Positions 11,069-22,110 of a stretch of 64,000 nt of DNA are shown here, piece after piece. The translations under genes were made by a program, and so were the position numbers. Position 1 is the stretch's first letter. Every line of letters begins with the position of its first letter. A model generated the notes under the pieces. It saw nothing but the letters and a program-made list of their open reading frames with translations, was not told where the DNA came from and searched no databases. Origin of the DNA: Auriscalpium vulgare (lineage: Eukaryota > Basidiomycota > Agaricomycetes > Russulales > Auriscalpiaceae); NCBI GenBank assembly GCA_019915015.1, contig JAHBBC010000058.1, positions 1 through 64,000 on the forward strand, read 5' to 3'.

Positions 11069-11365
11069 ATGTTCATCGATCTTCCCAGTGCCGCTCCGGT
11101 CCGAGGGGCATGGGGTGGCTTGTGGCGTGTGCGGCTGCCTCGTGATCCCGCCTTCACCGTGCAAGTCAGGGGCACCACTTTGCGGTTGTTGAGCCTAGCA
11201 GGTGAGCTCTCTGGCCCCCTGACGATCAGCGGCTCGCCGCGAGCCGCCAAGCTCTACAACCCAGAGACAAACGTCGTCCTGATGCGCCGCCGCACCATTG
11301 AGCCTGACGCCATGTTCGTGTTCCTCGCATACATGGGCTTCGCCCCGCTCACCCATCGGTTATGA
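11069..11365 (+). CDS. Possible small hypothetical protein
   Basis: An open frame of 98 residues starts MFIDLPSAAPVRGAWGGLWR, continues with a beta-rich pattern ('RDPAFTVQVRGTTLRLLSLA') and ends '...AYMGFAPLTHRL'. Hydrophobic and polar residues alternate more regularly than in the shadow frames. No Kozak-like start or linked exon is obvious, and no family is recognised. It may be an exon of a larger gene or a chance ORF in GC-rich sequence. Confidence 0.3.
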   Translation: MFIDLPSAAPVRGAWGGLWRVRLPRDPAFTVQVRGTTLRLLSLAGELSGPLTISGSPRAAKLYNPETNVVLMRRRTIEPDAMFVFLAYMGFAPLTHRL

Positions 11366-11371
11366 TTATAT

Positions 11372-12800
11372 CTAATGCTCGCTGCACTGTCGTTCAGATG
11401 ATGATTTTAATTGCAAGCCAACTGCGTTGACTCTACGATGTAGCTGCGACAGAGGCCTGCCATGACAGCCATGCGGGGAGCGCATGCGATGCGTAGTAAG
11501 CCACGAGCCCGTCGTTGCGCACGACATGCGGGTCCCAGATGCGCAACGTCCACGACCGGGACTTCTGCCGATTGCTTCGCAGCGGATGCGTTCGCTGTGG
11601 TCGACGTGGGAGTCAACCGCTGTGCGCTGCTGGAGACGGCAATGGCAGTGAGGGACTCGAGTCGCCCGTGCTTCAGGCTGACGAGTGTAGAAGGTGTATG
11701 CATAATGAATAAAATCTCGGATGTACCTTCGAGCCGAGCGACGAGTGCGGAGGGCCGGGGAGGCTCTCCAAAGGATGATGGAACGTGTGGGTCCACAGAC
11801 GACGAACATCATGTACTTCTCGGGTCTATCTTGGCCCAGGTCAGCAGATCATAGAGCAGAGACGGCGGTAGCTCACGCTTTGTGCCCCACAGCCTTCTTC
11901 CACCGCAGGGACTAGGGGCTCGGGATCCTTTTGAAGACTCTGCTATCATCCGGTGACGCCCCTCCCAAACCCTGCAAGATCTTCACTTCGAGCGCCGATG
12001 CCGCTGTACAGCTTTTGAGCTGTGCGGATAATGGGTTGGTCTTTGACTCATCGCGGGTTTGCGGTCGAGTAGAGAGGAGAGGTCCCCGGATTGGGTGGTC
12101 CGCCTGGCCTTCCTGTTCGGCAAGCGCGTCGGTCTAGGTTGGCAGAATAAGCAAGTATGAGCGCACCATGCCAGCTGTCGCGGGATATCTCTCCAGTCTC
12201 TCCTCTACTCGGAGTCCCCAGCGCGCTGTCGATGTCCTTCCATGCCCATCCCGTATGGACAGGACGACTAGCACGGCGTCTGCACGTAGCTCTTCGCATC
12301 CATCAACACGCACCTAGGCATTGAGGCGTCCCCGCACGAGGACCTCGAGTTGCTCGCATATCATGTAATTCCTGCGTGGCACGCTCTCGTGGCGGAAGCT
12401 CAAGCGCGGCGTGGAACTTCATCGACGCTACGCAAGGCAAAAGGCTGTGCACAAGGGGATGGGGAAGAGGCAGGTACTGAGCGTCTCGCGCGCCGGTCGT
12501 TACGCGCACGCGCCGACCACAATAAAAAGCAGGGATATACAGATACCGCGGCGCCGGCGGTAACGCGACTACAAAAAGGTACGTACTCGACAGGAGCAAT
12601 GCTTCTTCGGTTTCTAAAGGTTGGGGAGTGGCCTATCGCTGTGGACAGCACGAGGTATGCGGAACAGGACATAGATTTCGGGGCATGACACATTGGAAAG
12701 TACAACACTGGATACAAGCACAGCGAAATGCAATGAGAGGAAGTGAATGTCCCACGAGACTAAATATTAGACCGATACAATACATGGATAGGGCGGGAAA
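11372..12800. other. Stretch with no supported gene
   Basis: GC-rich sequence with many short ORFs in all frames. An acidic peptide frame (KDDGTCGSTDDEHH near 11770-11820) could be part of an exon, but nothing joins to it convincingly. Confidence 0.45.
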
Positions 12801-12824
12801 GATTGGCCTAGAGAAGTACAATGC

Positions 12825-13055
12825 AGGTAGCCCATCGCCCATCGCGCCTTCCACGACGCTCCCGACTTGCTCCCACTGCTCGAGGCCGTGTCTGACAAGC
12901 GACGAGTCTGGCCCCAAGTAGGAAGTGCCCAGCACGTTCTTGCGCTCGTCGCGGAGCACTTGGCCCTTGAGTTTCTTGGTCAACTCCACAAGTACTTCGC
13001 GGTCTTCCGCCCAGGCCAGGACGCGGTCGGGCCATTGACGTCGCAGACTCGATTG
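12825..13055 (-). CDS. Candidate exon of an unidentified minus-strand gene
   Basis: One frame reads 'RVLAWAEDREVLVELTKKLK', 'GQVLRDERKNVLGTSYLGPD' and 'SSLVRHGLEQWEQVGSVVEG'. This is a regular amphipathic helical pattern that stands out from the other frames. A stop lies just upstream in frame, so an acceptor is needed near 13050. No 5' exon or stop-bearing exon could be fixed. Probably a real exon or an old remnant. Confidence 0.35.
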
Positions 13056-13572
13056 AGGTATTCACCTTCTGCTCGATGCAGTCGTCTCGTAGATGATACG
13101 GGGGTGATAAATTGTCGGCCATGCTGCGGGGAGTTGTCGCGGACGGCATGCCCTGGGAGTTTGTTGCGGCAATCCTTTGGACGGGAGTTCGTGTAGTGTT
13201 AGATAAGTAGCAAAGCGAGTAGGAAGGCTTTTTTGTTGGGACGTAGTTGTGGGCGGGGTCGGGAACGTGTTATTAGCGGTCGGCAAGGACAAGGTTGCTT
13301 GGATAGTGATGTCAGCAAAGTCGATAGGATGGAATCGCAGTTACCGCGTTGCCGCGTTACTTACCTGCGTCAGCAGGCTCAGTGAATGAAGCAAATAAGG
13401 ATGGAGTCGCCAGGCTGCCTTGGACAGCTGGAGTGCGTGCGGCAAGATGGAGGCGCGTGCGCGTACGGCGTACGGACGTACGACCGGGCCACGGGCCGCC
13501 GAAAGCTCAGATGATATCGATCGCCTTCCTCGCCTCTCTTCCGCCTTCCACCACCAGCCCGCACAAGTCAAA

Positions 13573-16500
13573 ATGCCCTACTGTTATTGCTCGAAATGCC
13601 ATCCCGGTCAACATGTCAAACTGAATACAATCAAGAAGCACATGGCTATAGATCGGAAGACTATCAGAGAAGACAAAGGTCTCACTCTGTCATTTATTGA
13701 TGCCATCCAGACTGGTCTAGCAAAATGTCAGGCAGTGCTGGATCAACTTTCAGGCATGTTGTTTGCAGTATCTTAACTTCAAAATTCTTAACTTTAACAT
13801 AGATCTGAGCAATCAAGGGAAAGGAGGCAGCCAAGAGGGGGCTATGAGTGTTGATGAAGGTAAGTGAAGCCTAGCTGGTTAATTTGCATATAATGAAAGT
13901 CACTCCCAAGACTTTCTTGATCCTAACCCTGGTCTCTTACCTGTGGAGACTGAAGTGGCTGGAGGCTCACCGGCATCTCTAGTGCAGCCTCTTGCTTCTG
14001 ATGATGGCTTCAATAAAGGCAAAGATGATGAGCAGTGTGTTGATGATAATTCTATGGCTGATTTGTATGATGATGGCCACTCTGATGATAATTCTATGGC
14101 TGGTTTGAATGATGATGGCCACTCTGATGATCATAGGGCTAGCCTTGATGAAGGCAGTGTTTCAGATAATGATTCCAATGATGATTTAATGGAGATTGCT
14201 GAAGAGTCAAATCATGATGTTGATAATGATACAGCAATCACAAATAATGCATCAGATGATGAAAATGACTCAGAAATGGAGGAAGAGTTCTTCTGGCAGC
14301 TTCCAGACACAGCAGCTGAAATCAAAAAGAGACTTCTTGATGGGTACACATGCCCACCTGCTCCACTGAATGTACCAGCTGAAATCACTCTCACAACATC
14401 TGAAAGATTATCATTGAAACATTGGATAGCATGGAAGAAGACAAATGGCACTGTGCAGGCTTACATAGAGCACGGTCATCTCCTCCAACAGGAAACCAAC
14501 ACAAAGGTTGTCAGTCTGCACAGTGTTAGGAAATTGGCCAGTGAAATCACAGGCCTGCAGCCTATCAAAACAGACATCTGTCCTAACAGTTGCATAGCAT
14601 ACACAGGTGAATATGAGGATTTGACTGCATGCCCTTATGTGAAGAAAATAAAAAATAAAAAACAAATATGTGGGCAGCCTCGATACAAGCCTCAGTCAAA
14701 GGCTACCTTGAAACCAAAACCACGTGCCCAAATGATATCCTTGCCTCTGATAGCCACGATACAAGCTCTTTTTTCAAATGCCGACACTTCCTATTTAATT
14801 CGGAGCAGAGATCGCTGTTTGAAAGAAACCTTGGCACTAGTAGCAGGAGCTCGGTTCTCAGATTTTGCAAATGGATCAGTGCATAGGCATCATTTTCAAG
14901 CACAAGGATTGTTTGAGAGTGAAAGGGATATAGCATTGGCACTGTCTACAGATGGAGCACAACTCACAATGAAGAAGCAGTCAGACACTTGGGTATTGAT
15001 CATAGAATTGCTCAATTTGCCAGCTGAGCTGCGTTACAAGACAAAGAATATTGTGATACCCCTAGCAATCCCAGGTCCCTTGCCACCTGGAAATGTAGAA
15101 TCCTTTCTTTTTGGTCTGTTTCAAGAGATGATGAGGCTTTCAGTGGGAGCATGGATTTGGGATGCAATTGATGGAGGATATTACATGCAGAAAACATATC
15201 TGTGTATGATTCTTGGTGACATGCTAGGTTCTGCTAAGCTCAATGGCATGGCTGGACATGCAGCTGTATTTGGAGACAGATTCAGTATGATAAGAGCTGC
15301 GCAAAGTAGCCTAAAAAAGGGTGCAAAAGCACAGTATTATCCTATTGCTCCTCCAGAAAGTCTTAAATATAATCCAGAGAGACCCCAAAAGTATGATCTT
15401 CTCCAACTGCCCAAGCGTACTGAGTATGACTATAGAAAAACACTTGAGCAATTGAAACAAGCTAAAAGCAAAGCTGCACGGAGTGCTCTGACTAGGAAGA
15501 CTGGTGTGTCTCGAATGCCAATGTGCATGTTTAGTCCTGCCTTCCTCCACCCATCATTTTTCCCTCTTGATCCATTTCATTTGATATATGAAAATTGTAT
15601 GGCATTTATATATGATCTATGGACAACTATCAGTGGTCCAGAAGAGATATGCCATCTCAGTGACTATAAGTCTGAGACATTTGGGAGACTTATCAGTGAA
15701 GCTATGCCTACACTCCCTCCTGCTTTCTGTGGGCCTATTCGGGATCCATATTTAAAGAGACAAAGTCAGTATAAAATATATGAATGGATGGCATTATTGC
15801 ACTGGTATGTCATACCACTAGGTACAGAACTGGGCTTCAATTCCTCTGTCTTGTCAAATTTTGCAAAGTTTGCAGAAATTGCAGACATTGCTATGTCCAT
15901 TCAATCACATTCAGAATCAGACCTCAGAGACTTCCACATCTTGATAAAGGATTTTTTGGAAGAATTTGAAAGAATCTATGTAGGCCAAGATCCTGAAAAG
16001 GTTTCTCGGTGCAGGCTTTGCATTTTTCAACTGATCCATATCCCTACCCACATTGAATGGTATGGATCAATAAGACTGGGATCCCAGGCAACTGTAGAAA
16101 GGGCTATAGGTGAAATGGGACACAAAATCCGCTCCAAAAAGGCACCATTTGCAAACATGGCTACTATCATTTGGGAAAGGGAACTTATAAGAGTGCTCTT
16201 GCTTCGTGAGCCCTCCTTGGAATATGTGAAGCCAGAGACTCAAAAGAAAACATTTATCAAGGAAGTGAAAATAAAAAAGTCAGAGAAAAAGAATCAGCAA
16301 TCTGAGTTTTATTCTCATTTGACTGCTATATGTAAATATCGTCAGCACCCAGTTGATGTTGATTTGGAGCTTTGTCGATATGCAAAGTACTCATTGCCTA
16401 ATAGACAGACAATAACTTCCGTATTATTTGAAAAATCCAGCAGTGTTACAAGAACTAGTAGGCATATTGAGGCTGAGAAAAATCATCAGCCTGTATTTGG

Positions 16501-16777
16501 ACAAGCATTAGCATATTATGAAGTTGTTGGGACCTCTGATTCATATATTCTGTTCACACCACTAGTTGACTGTAAGATACACTTGAAGAGGTGGAAAGGA
16601 AAATGGGGGAAAACTATAGAAGTGTTACCTGTTACATCAATCAAGAACCTCATTGGTGTGATAGAGTTTGCAACTAGAGTTCACATACTGAGAAAGCATC
16701 CTGGACTCAATGCACTTAATGCGGAGGAACTTGGTTTGGCTGATGACTTTGGCTTAGATGAGCCTGGGGATATATGA
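13573..16777 (+). mobile_element. CACTA (EnSpm)-type DNA transposase, tnp2-like
   Basis: The model has three exons: 13573-13753, 13803-13859 and 13911-16777, giving 1034 residues in frame. The first exon starts MPYCYCSKCHPGQHV, a Cys/His N-terminus likely to bind zinc. Intron 1 has a GC donor (CAG|GCATGT); only this donor keeps the frame. A long Asp/Ser-rich spacer with a repeated 'DDNSMA' unit follows. The core has 'SERDIALALSTDGAQLTMKK' (first catalytic Asp region), 'MILGDMLGSAKLNGMAGHAA' (second Asp), 'HLIYENCMAFIYDLW' and 'SQATVERAIGEMGHKIRSKK'. These are typical of fungal tnp2/CACTA transposases. The frame is fully open over 2.8 kb, unlike the decayed Helitron, so this copy may be recent. 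AT-rich base use contrasts with the GC-rich flanks. I could not fix the CACTA terminal inverted repeats. Confidence 0.85.
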
Positions 16778-16810
16778 TAGCATCAATTGTTTTCTAGTAG
16801 GTACTAAGTC

Positions 16811-16945
16811 TGCAAAGCATGGAAAGCTGTAGCTACAGATGTATATAGTGTGGTTGTACTAAGTACTACATGAGCCTGGGCCGGGCGTGCATGCTTAGTC
16901 ATAATCGAAATTTTTGCAGCCACAGCCAGACTCGTCGTCCAACAC
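16811..16945 (+). repeat. Repeat shared with 20563-20690
   Basis: AGCTGTAGCTACAGATG, GTATATAGTGTGGTTGT, GCTTAGTCATAATCGA and GCAGCCACAGCCAGACTCGT all occur here and at 20563-20690 in the same order. This copy has about 20 extra bases (ACTAAGTACTACATGAGCCT) after GTGGTTGT. It may mark a transposon 3' end or a segmental duplication. Confidence 0.75.
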
Positions 16946-17269
16946 CCGATGCAACGTCAAGCAGTCTTGCACTCCTCGTCGCGCTCGCCTCCGCTCGCCT
17001 CCGCCCGTCTCCCCGGGCGCCTTCACGCAAACCTCCCAGCACCAGCACCGATTGCCTCCGCGCGGCGCTCTCCCTGCGAACAACATGGCGCTGCCCCGAA
17101 TCGGCACGAGTGGACTACAATCCGCACCCTGAGACCTCAGCGCGGCGAGCCTCAAATCGCACACACTCCAGCAGGCGATCGAAAACCTCGAGAAGCTTCG
17201 TGACGACTGCTGTGTTGCTATTTGATGGACGGGAGGCAGGAGTTGCTTAGGCGCGCTGACGGCGTGGAC

Positions 17270-18674
17270 GGTGGTCAAGTGCGTTGTATTTTGTCTTCGA
17301 CAAACACTATACGCCCGCGCTCGAGACTCTCCGCACGCTCATCCGGACTTCTATCTCATCTATGATCCGCCTTTGAAGTTCCTGCGGCCCGACAATTCCG
17401 ACCTGCAGACTCGCCCGACAGTCCCGACCTGCAGACTCTATACGAATTTTTGCCGTATTTAGAGGACAAGGTCACTTGTGCGCCATCCCGTCATTCGCAC
17501 TGACCAACCGCATGTACCCACAGAGCCTCTTCGCCGACATTTTCCGCGCTCGCGCTGACCTACTCCGATACCGAGCCCCGTGGCACACCACGCTGCCGCT
17601 GCCTTGCCGCGTCGCTGCTCCCCGCTTTCCTCGCTGGCAAGACACGGGCAACTGGGGCCGCAAGTACGTGCGACGCCTCTCCGCGGAAGTTGGGCGGGGA
17701 CTTGCGCGAGCAGGCTGAGTACGCGGAGGCCGCCGCGCTCCGCATGCCAACGCGTGAAGTTGCACGCATTGAGCCATAATGCGGAGCCGGATGCGGTGGA
17801 TTTGCTGGAGGAGCTGGAGATTGTGAACCGACGTTCAATCACTTGGTGCGTTGCGTCTTAGGTTACACCGTTGTCCCGCTGACGCCCTGCAGATGCACTA
17901 TGGAGACCCCGTCATCCGCAAACCGTCCCCCTCGCGCTCGGCCTCGTGTCCGCCTCCAACCCTCAACTCCCCCTCCTCGACAAACTCTCGAAACACAGCC
18001 GCGACAACGACCTTGCCGTTGCGCTCAACGCGATCTTCGCGATGGGCCTCGTCGGCGCGGGCTCGAACAACGCGCCTCGCAGATACTGCGGCAGTTCATA
18101 CGTTACTACGGCAAGGATACAGACTGCCTTTGCATGTGCATGGTGCAGCCTCGTGCGCATGGGCAAGGGCAAGGGCACGATCGGGATCAAGCCGTTCTTC
18201 CTGTATCGTCAGATCCTGAGCAAGACGGCGATCGCGGGCTTGTTGGCGACTCTGACGGCGTTCACAGACGCGAAAGCATCATGTAAGTGCCCACTTTTGG
18301 AGGTTGTGGCAGATGCTGAGGGCCTACACGTGTAGTTGTGTTGGACACGTTCTTCGTGATGTCGATGTAGCCCGCAGTTCCTCATCAATGCATCGCCCTC
18401 AACGACGAGCTCGAACCCAAGCCCGTCACGGTCCGCGTTGGCACGGTATGTCCCACTTCTCTTCCAGCTCTGACTAACACCCTGATCTGCAGACCGTCGA
18501 CGTCGTCGGCCAAGCAGGCAAGCCACGCACGACTTTAGACTTCCAAAACGTACTCAACACCAGTACGGTTCGCGACGACCGAGCGCGCGGAGCTGGCGAC
18601 GGAGGAGTTTCATCCCTTATGCAAACGTGCTGGAGGGCTTCGTGCTGCTGCAGAAGAATCCTGAGTGGAGCTAG
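17270..18674 (+). pseudogene. RPN1: RPN1 (26S proteasome regulatory subunit) pseudogene, internally deleted
   Basis: Ordered pieces of RPN1/PSMD2 are readable across frames: 'ALETLRTLIRTS' and 'LKFLRP' (about 17310-17390), 'SLFADI' (about 17524), 'DTGNWGRKYVRRLSAEVG' (about 17640-17695), 'LSHNAEPDAVDLLEELEIVN' (about 17768-17827), then after a large gap 'MHYGDPVIRK' (17893), 'DNDLAVALNAIFAMGLVGAG' (about 18004-18065), 'LATLTAFTDAKA' (about 18243-18279), 'DVVGQAGKPRT' (about 18494-18528), 'ERAELATEEF' (about 18581-18610) and the C-terminus ending EWS-stop at about 18674. RPN1 is a non-ATPase scaffold of the 19S base. Hundreds of codons are missing between 17827 and 17893, and several frameshifts occur. 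Intron-like gaps (for example GTATGT...CTGCAG near 18446-18492) remain, so this is a DNA-level copy and not a retrocopy. Confidence 0.8.
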
Positions 18675-18847
18675 ATGCATTTATCATAATACTCTCTGGC
18701 TTGAGTGAATGGCGCAGAAAGTGCACACGAAGCTGATTCTCTGAAACGTGAAACGTGTGAAGCCACCGCGTCACGAGACTCGCGCTTACGAGTCGACTCT
18801 GCGCTTTCACTTCCGTCCGCCCATCGTCGCCCATCGTCGTCCCTGCC

Positions 18848-19780
18848 ATGCTGCACATCGGAAAACCGGCTCCTACGATTTCGGTCTCCACGTCTTCTGC
18901 GTCACCCTCGCCTGTCGTTCCACTCAGCTCGATGATGCTGCGGCCTTCGTCGCTCGCGGGCCGCCTTCTTCATGCTGCGCCTGCAGGAGGGGAATCCGGA
19001 GAGAGTCGAGGATCCTCGCCGTCTGACAGTCCAGCCTACTCCAGCGGACAGCATCCATGTCCAGTGTGCGGCAAAGTAGTGTTCGATGTGAAACGGCACG
19101 TTGGCGGGGTTCACCTGGGAGAGAAGCGTAAGTCTGGTCAGTACATTCTCAAAGTAAAGTCAATGACATTGTCCTCCAGCATATCAGTGCACCTTTCCCG
19201 GGTGTGGCCGGAAATTCCCCTATCCTGCGGGCTTGGCACAGCACGAGAAGAGGGCGGCTCATCAGGAAAAGGACCAGAAAAAGGACCCCGCACCTGCAGG
19301 AGGGGAATCCGGAGAGAGTCGAGGACCCTCGCCGTCTGACAGTCCAGCCTACTCCAGCGGAAAGCATCCATGTCCAGTGTGCGGCAAAGTAGTGTTCAAT
19401 GTGAAACAGCACGTCGGCGGGGTTCACCTGGGAAAGAAGCGTAAGTCTGGTCAGTACATTCTCAAAGTAAAGTCAATGACATTGTCCTCCAGCATATCAG
19501 TGCACCTTTCCCGGGTGTGGCCGGAAATTCCCCTATCCTGCGGGCTTGGCACAGCACGAGAAGAGGGCGGCTCATCAGAAAAAGGACCAGAAAAAGGACC
19601 CCGCAACACGCCGCGAAAGTAAGCATTACCTATCCTATCCTATCCTATCATCTGAATGACCGTCTGAATCCAGAGCCTGAGGGATCTCATTCGGGGCCGC
19701 GCAGGCCCAAAATCAAATCTACGCCCCGTACACACGATAGTAGGTCTAAGCACTTTCGTGGCCTATATCTGTGGTGCTGA
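18848..19780 (+). CDS. Small C2H2 zinc-finger protein, 257 aa, with duplicated finger pair
   Basis: Four exons (18848-19127, 19180-19440, 19493-19618, 19674-19780) total 774 nt and stay in frame. Each of two units encodes an atypical finger (HPCPVCGKVVF with VKRHVGGVH), then an intron that splits the linker, then a classical finger (YQCTFPGCGRKF, LAQHEKRAAH; C-x4-C-x12-H-x5-H). Splicing makes the canonical linker GEKPYQC in unit 1 and GKKPYQC in unit 2. Nucleic-acid binding in the nucleus is the expected role for such fingers. The N-terminus is Ser/Pro-rich and the C-terminus basic (SGPRRPKIKS). The two units arise from a 313-bp tandem duplication, almost identical including the intron, so the change is recent. 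Just downstream of the RPN1 pseudogene; target unknown. Confidence 0.75.
18981..19606 (+). repeat. 313-bp tandem duplication, two copies
   Basis: The block from CTGCAGGAGGGGAATCCGG (18981) repeats from 19294 with only a few changes. It contains an exon part, a whole intron and a second exon part of the zinc-finger gene. Confidence 0.9.
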
Positions 19781-22100
19781 CGGCAAACGCTTTGATTTAG
19801 ACCTTCGAATGTACGGGTGCATATACGGGTGCGATGAACCGTTCCTGGGCATTAATTTTCTCCACTACCATTATGATCGCTGCCACAAGAATTGGCGAGC
19901 GCGGTGAGAGGAAGTTGTAGAGGCCACCCGGGATCATGGCATGGAAGAAAGAGGCCGCCCGGAGACCGTCCTGAGTACACACATATGCCGCACACTTCAA
20001 GCTTCATCCATGTAAAACAGCTGATCTCCTGTATATTAAGAAGGCTGCCACATGACGGCGTCGCATTGCCTGCTACCACACCCGCCGCTGCTGCAGCTCC
20101 CATCCGCCGCTCCCATGTTCCCATGTTTGCTGACGGCCTGAGCTCACGGCCTGTCTACACACGAAGCTGAGCCGTGGCAGCGCTAACACGAGGTCGCCGG
20201 TCGTCTCGCCGGTGGCCGAATGGTTGTCGAGATGACTGGGGTTTGGATTTTGCCACGGCATGTAAGCTTCCGGCCGAGTCCAGCGTTGGGCGCCGACCTC
20301 CTCCTCCGACGAGCCGTACCGCGCACCGCGTACTGTTGGACAGGAGGCCTGATGCGCGAGGGCGTAGGTGCGTGGCCGGTAGGTGCGTGGCCGTGGTCGC
20401 TTGCTGGAAGGAGCAAGCATTGGCCGGGATCGGGACCGGAGGCAGGCTGGGCGTGTGGAGGCGAGGGCGTTCCCGAGGCGGTGTGGAGGCGGCGGGGCGC
20501 GCGCTGGAGCAAGGCCGCGCGAGCTGGGGTAGTGGGTGGGTGCTGAGGCGGCGGCGCATGTCTGCAGAGCATGTAGAGCTGTAGCTACAGATGTGTATAT
20601 AGTGTGGTTGTGGGCCGAGCGTGCGGCGGTTTGCTCGCTTAGTCATAATCGATTTTTTTGCAGCCACAGCCAGACTCGTCCGCGCGTCTGCGACCAACAC
20701 CATCGTCCCGATGCGACTCTGCCTCTACGCCCCTCCGTGCTCGCGCCATAGCTGGAGCAGGGTCGAGAGCGACCACTCATGTATCTTGTGCCGCGCGCTG
20801 CGTCCAGCATCAACACGCGCCTGCGTCCAGCATCAACACGCGCCTAGCACGCATTCAACATCCAAGGACCACACGGTCGTCCCAGGTGCGCCTGCCCGGA
20901 TCTTCGCCGCCGTGCTACGTTATTAATATTCATCATCTTTTTGAGCTAGAGAATCCTGAGAATGAGCGCGCTGAACAAGAACTTGCCAAATGATCGCCTC
21001 AGAAGGCTGCCGACAGAGCTATTCAGACCGCCACGACCTTAGGTCGCACAACGATGGCTGCTAAGTTGAACAGCCAGGTGCGCGCCAAACTCTCTGCAGT
21101 CGTTCCCATGCGTAATCCATTTTCATGCCATACAAAGGACAGCACAACAAATGATGACTCGGTGGCGAGGGAGGGTTACCGAGCGCATCCGCGACGCCTG
21201 TGAGCGCAGCGATGAAGCACGGCGGTGGCTCGTTCAGGAAGTATTGTGCAGAGACTCCGTGCAGGAATTTTTCGCTCGGCGCGAGAAGCTGCGGGTCATC
21301 CATAAACTCGAGTCAAAAAAACCCGCGAGCATGCGATGGTTGCGGGCTGGGGTGCCACTCGATGCGCCGGAGGTGTGCTGAAGGTTCAAGGCACCAGCTG
21401 CGGTCATGTGCTTTTTGCATCAACGAAGGTCCGTGGCGCATGGGCCGGGATGAGCCCGAACGACTATTTTCTGTGGGTAATGTCAGCCACGGAGACTAGG
21501 GCTGAGCATCTACGTAATACACGTATCGCCCGCGACGCAGCGGGCACAAACTCACAGCATGCTAGCTCAGCCTTGGTGTCGTTGCGCCGCTCGGACTGCT
21601 CTTCAAGGACGCGCCGGTGGATGGGCAAAGGTGCGTGGATTTGATTACTCAATCGTTGATTTGAATAGTTGAACTGCAATGCACTGCAATATTAGCAGGA
21701 GCAATGAAACGGCAGCGGGAACTTACATCGGCGGACGAAGATCCCTGCAAGCACCAGCGTGTGCCGTCTTTGGTCGGCGGCGGTGCCTTCGGTGGCCGTA
21801 ACATGCAGATCGGCGTGATTGGTTGCTAATTGTACATGACAACGACGGTGAGCACGCAATGATACAGCGTAGATAGGAGCATATGCATAATTTTTAAGGC
21901 CCAAGCAGCCTCCTCGCCCTAAGCCCGCACATCTTCTCCTCGACGGACCAATCAAGAAAACGTACATATCAAGCCGCGTCCTCCCACCACCGCCGCCCGC
22001 TCCGACGTCCTCCTGTCGCTTCATCACTACCCTGCCCCTCCTGTCTCTCACTGCGCCACGGCCCGTGACCTGGGCATGCCCTCCTCTCTGGACCCTGGCT
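19781..22100. other. GC-rich stretch without a supported gene; remnants only
   Basis: Short ORFs occur in all frames. A frame near 20930-21075 reads 'HLFELENPENERAEQELAK', a stop, then 'AADRAIQTATTLGRTTMAAK', which looks like a broken helical coding piece. A frame at 21151-21381 (MMTRWRGRVTERIRDACERS) may be an exon. No links or families could be made out. Confidence 0.4.
20563..20690 (+). repeat. Second copy of the 16811-16945 repeat
   Basis: Matches the sequence that follows the CACTA transposase stop codon, in the same orientation. No transposase coding sequence lies upstream here, so it is either a remnant of a second element end or part of a segmental duplication. Confidence 0.75.
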
Positions 22101-22110
22101 GCCAACCGCC

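Noticed and set aside
12300..12720. Minus-strand ORFs with hydrophobic starts as secreted proteins
   Set aside because: Overlapping ORFs in several frames, no splice-linked partners, and composition like shadows of GC-rich sequence.
13300..13572. Earlier start for the CACTA transposase inside the longer upstream frame
   Set aside because: The upstream frame is GC-rich and lacks an ATG; the Cys/His N-terminus begins cleanly at MPYCYC (13573).
16870..17278. ORFs between the CACTA stop and the RPN1 pseudogene as a gene
   Set aside because: No continuous frame; the one helical frame (QQAIENLEKLRDDCCVA) is short and broken on both sides.
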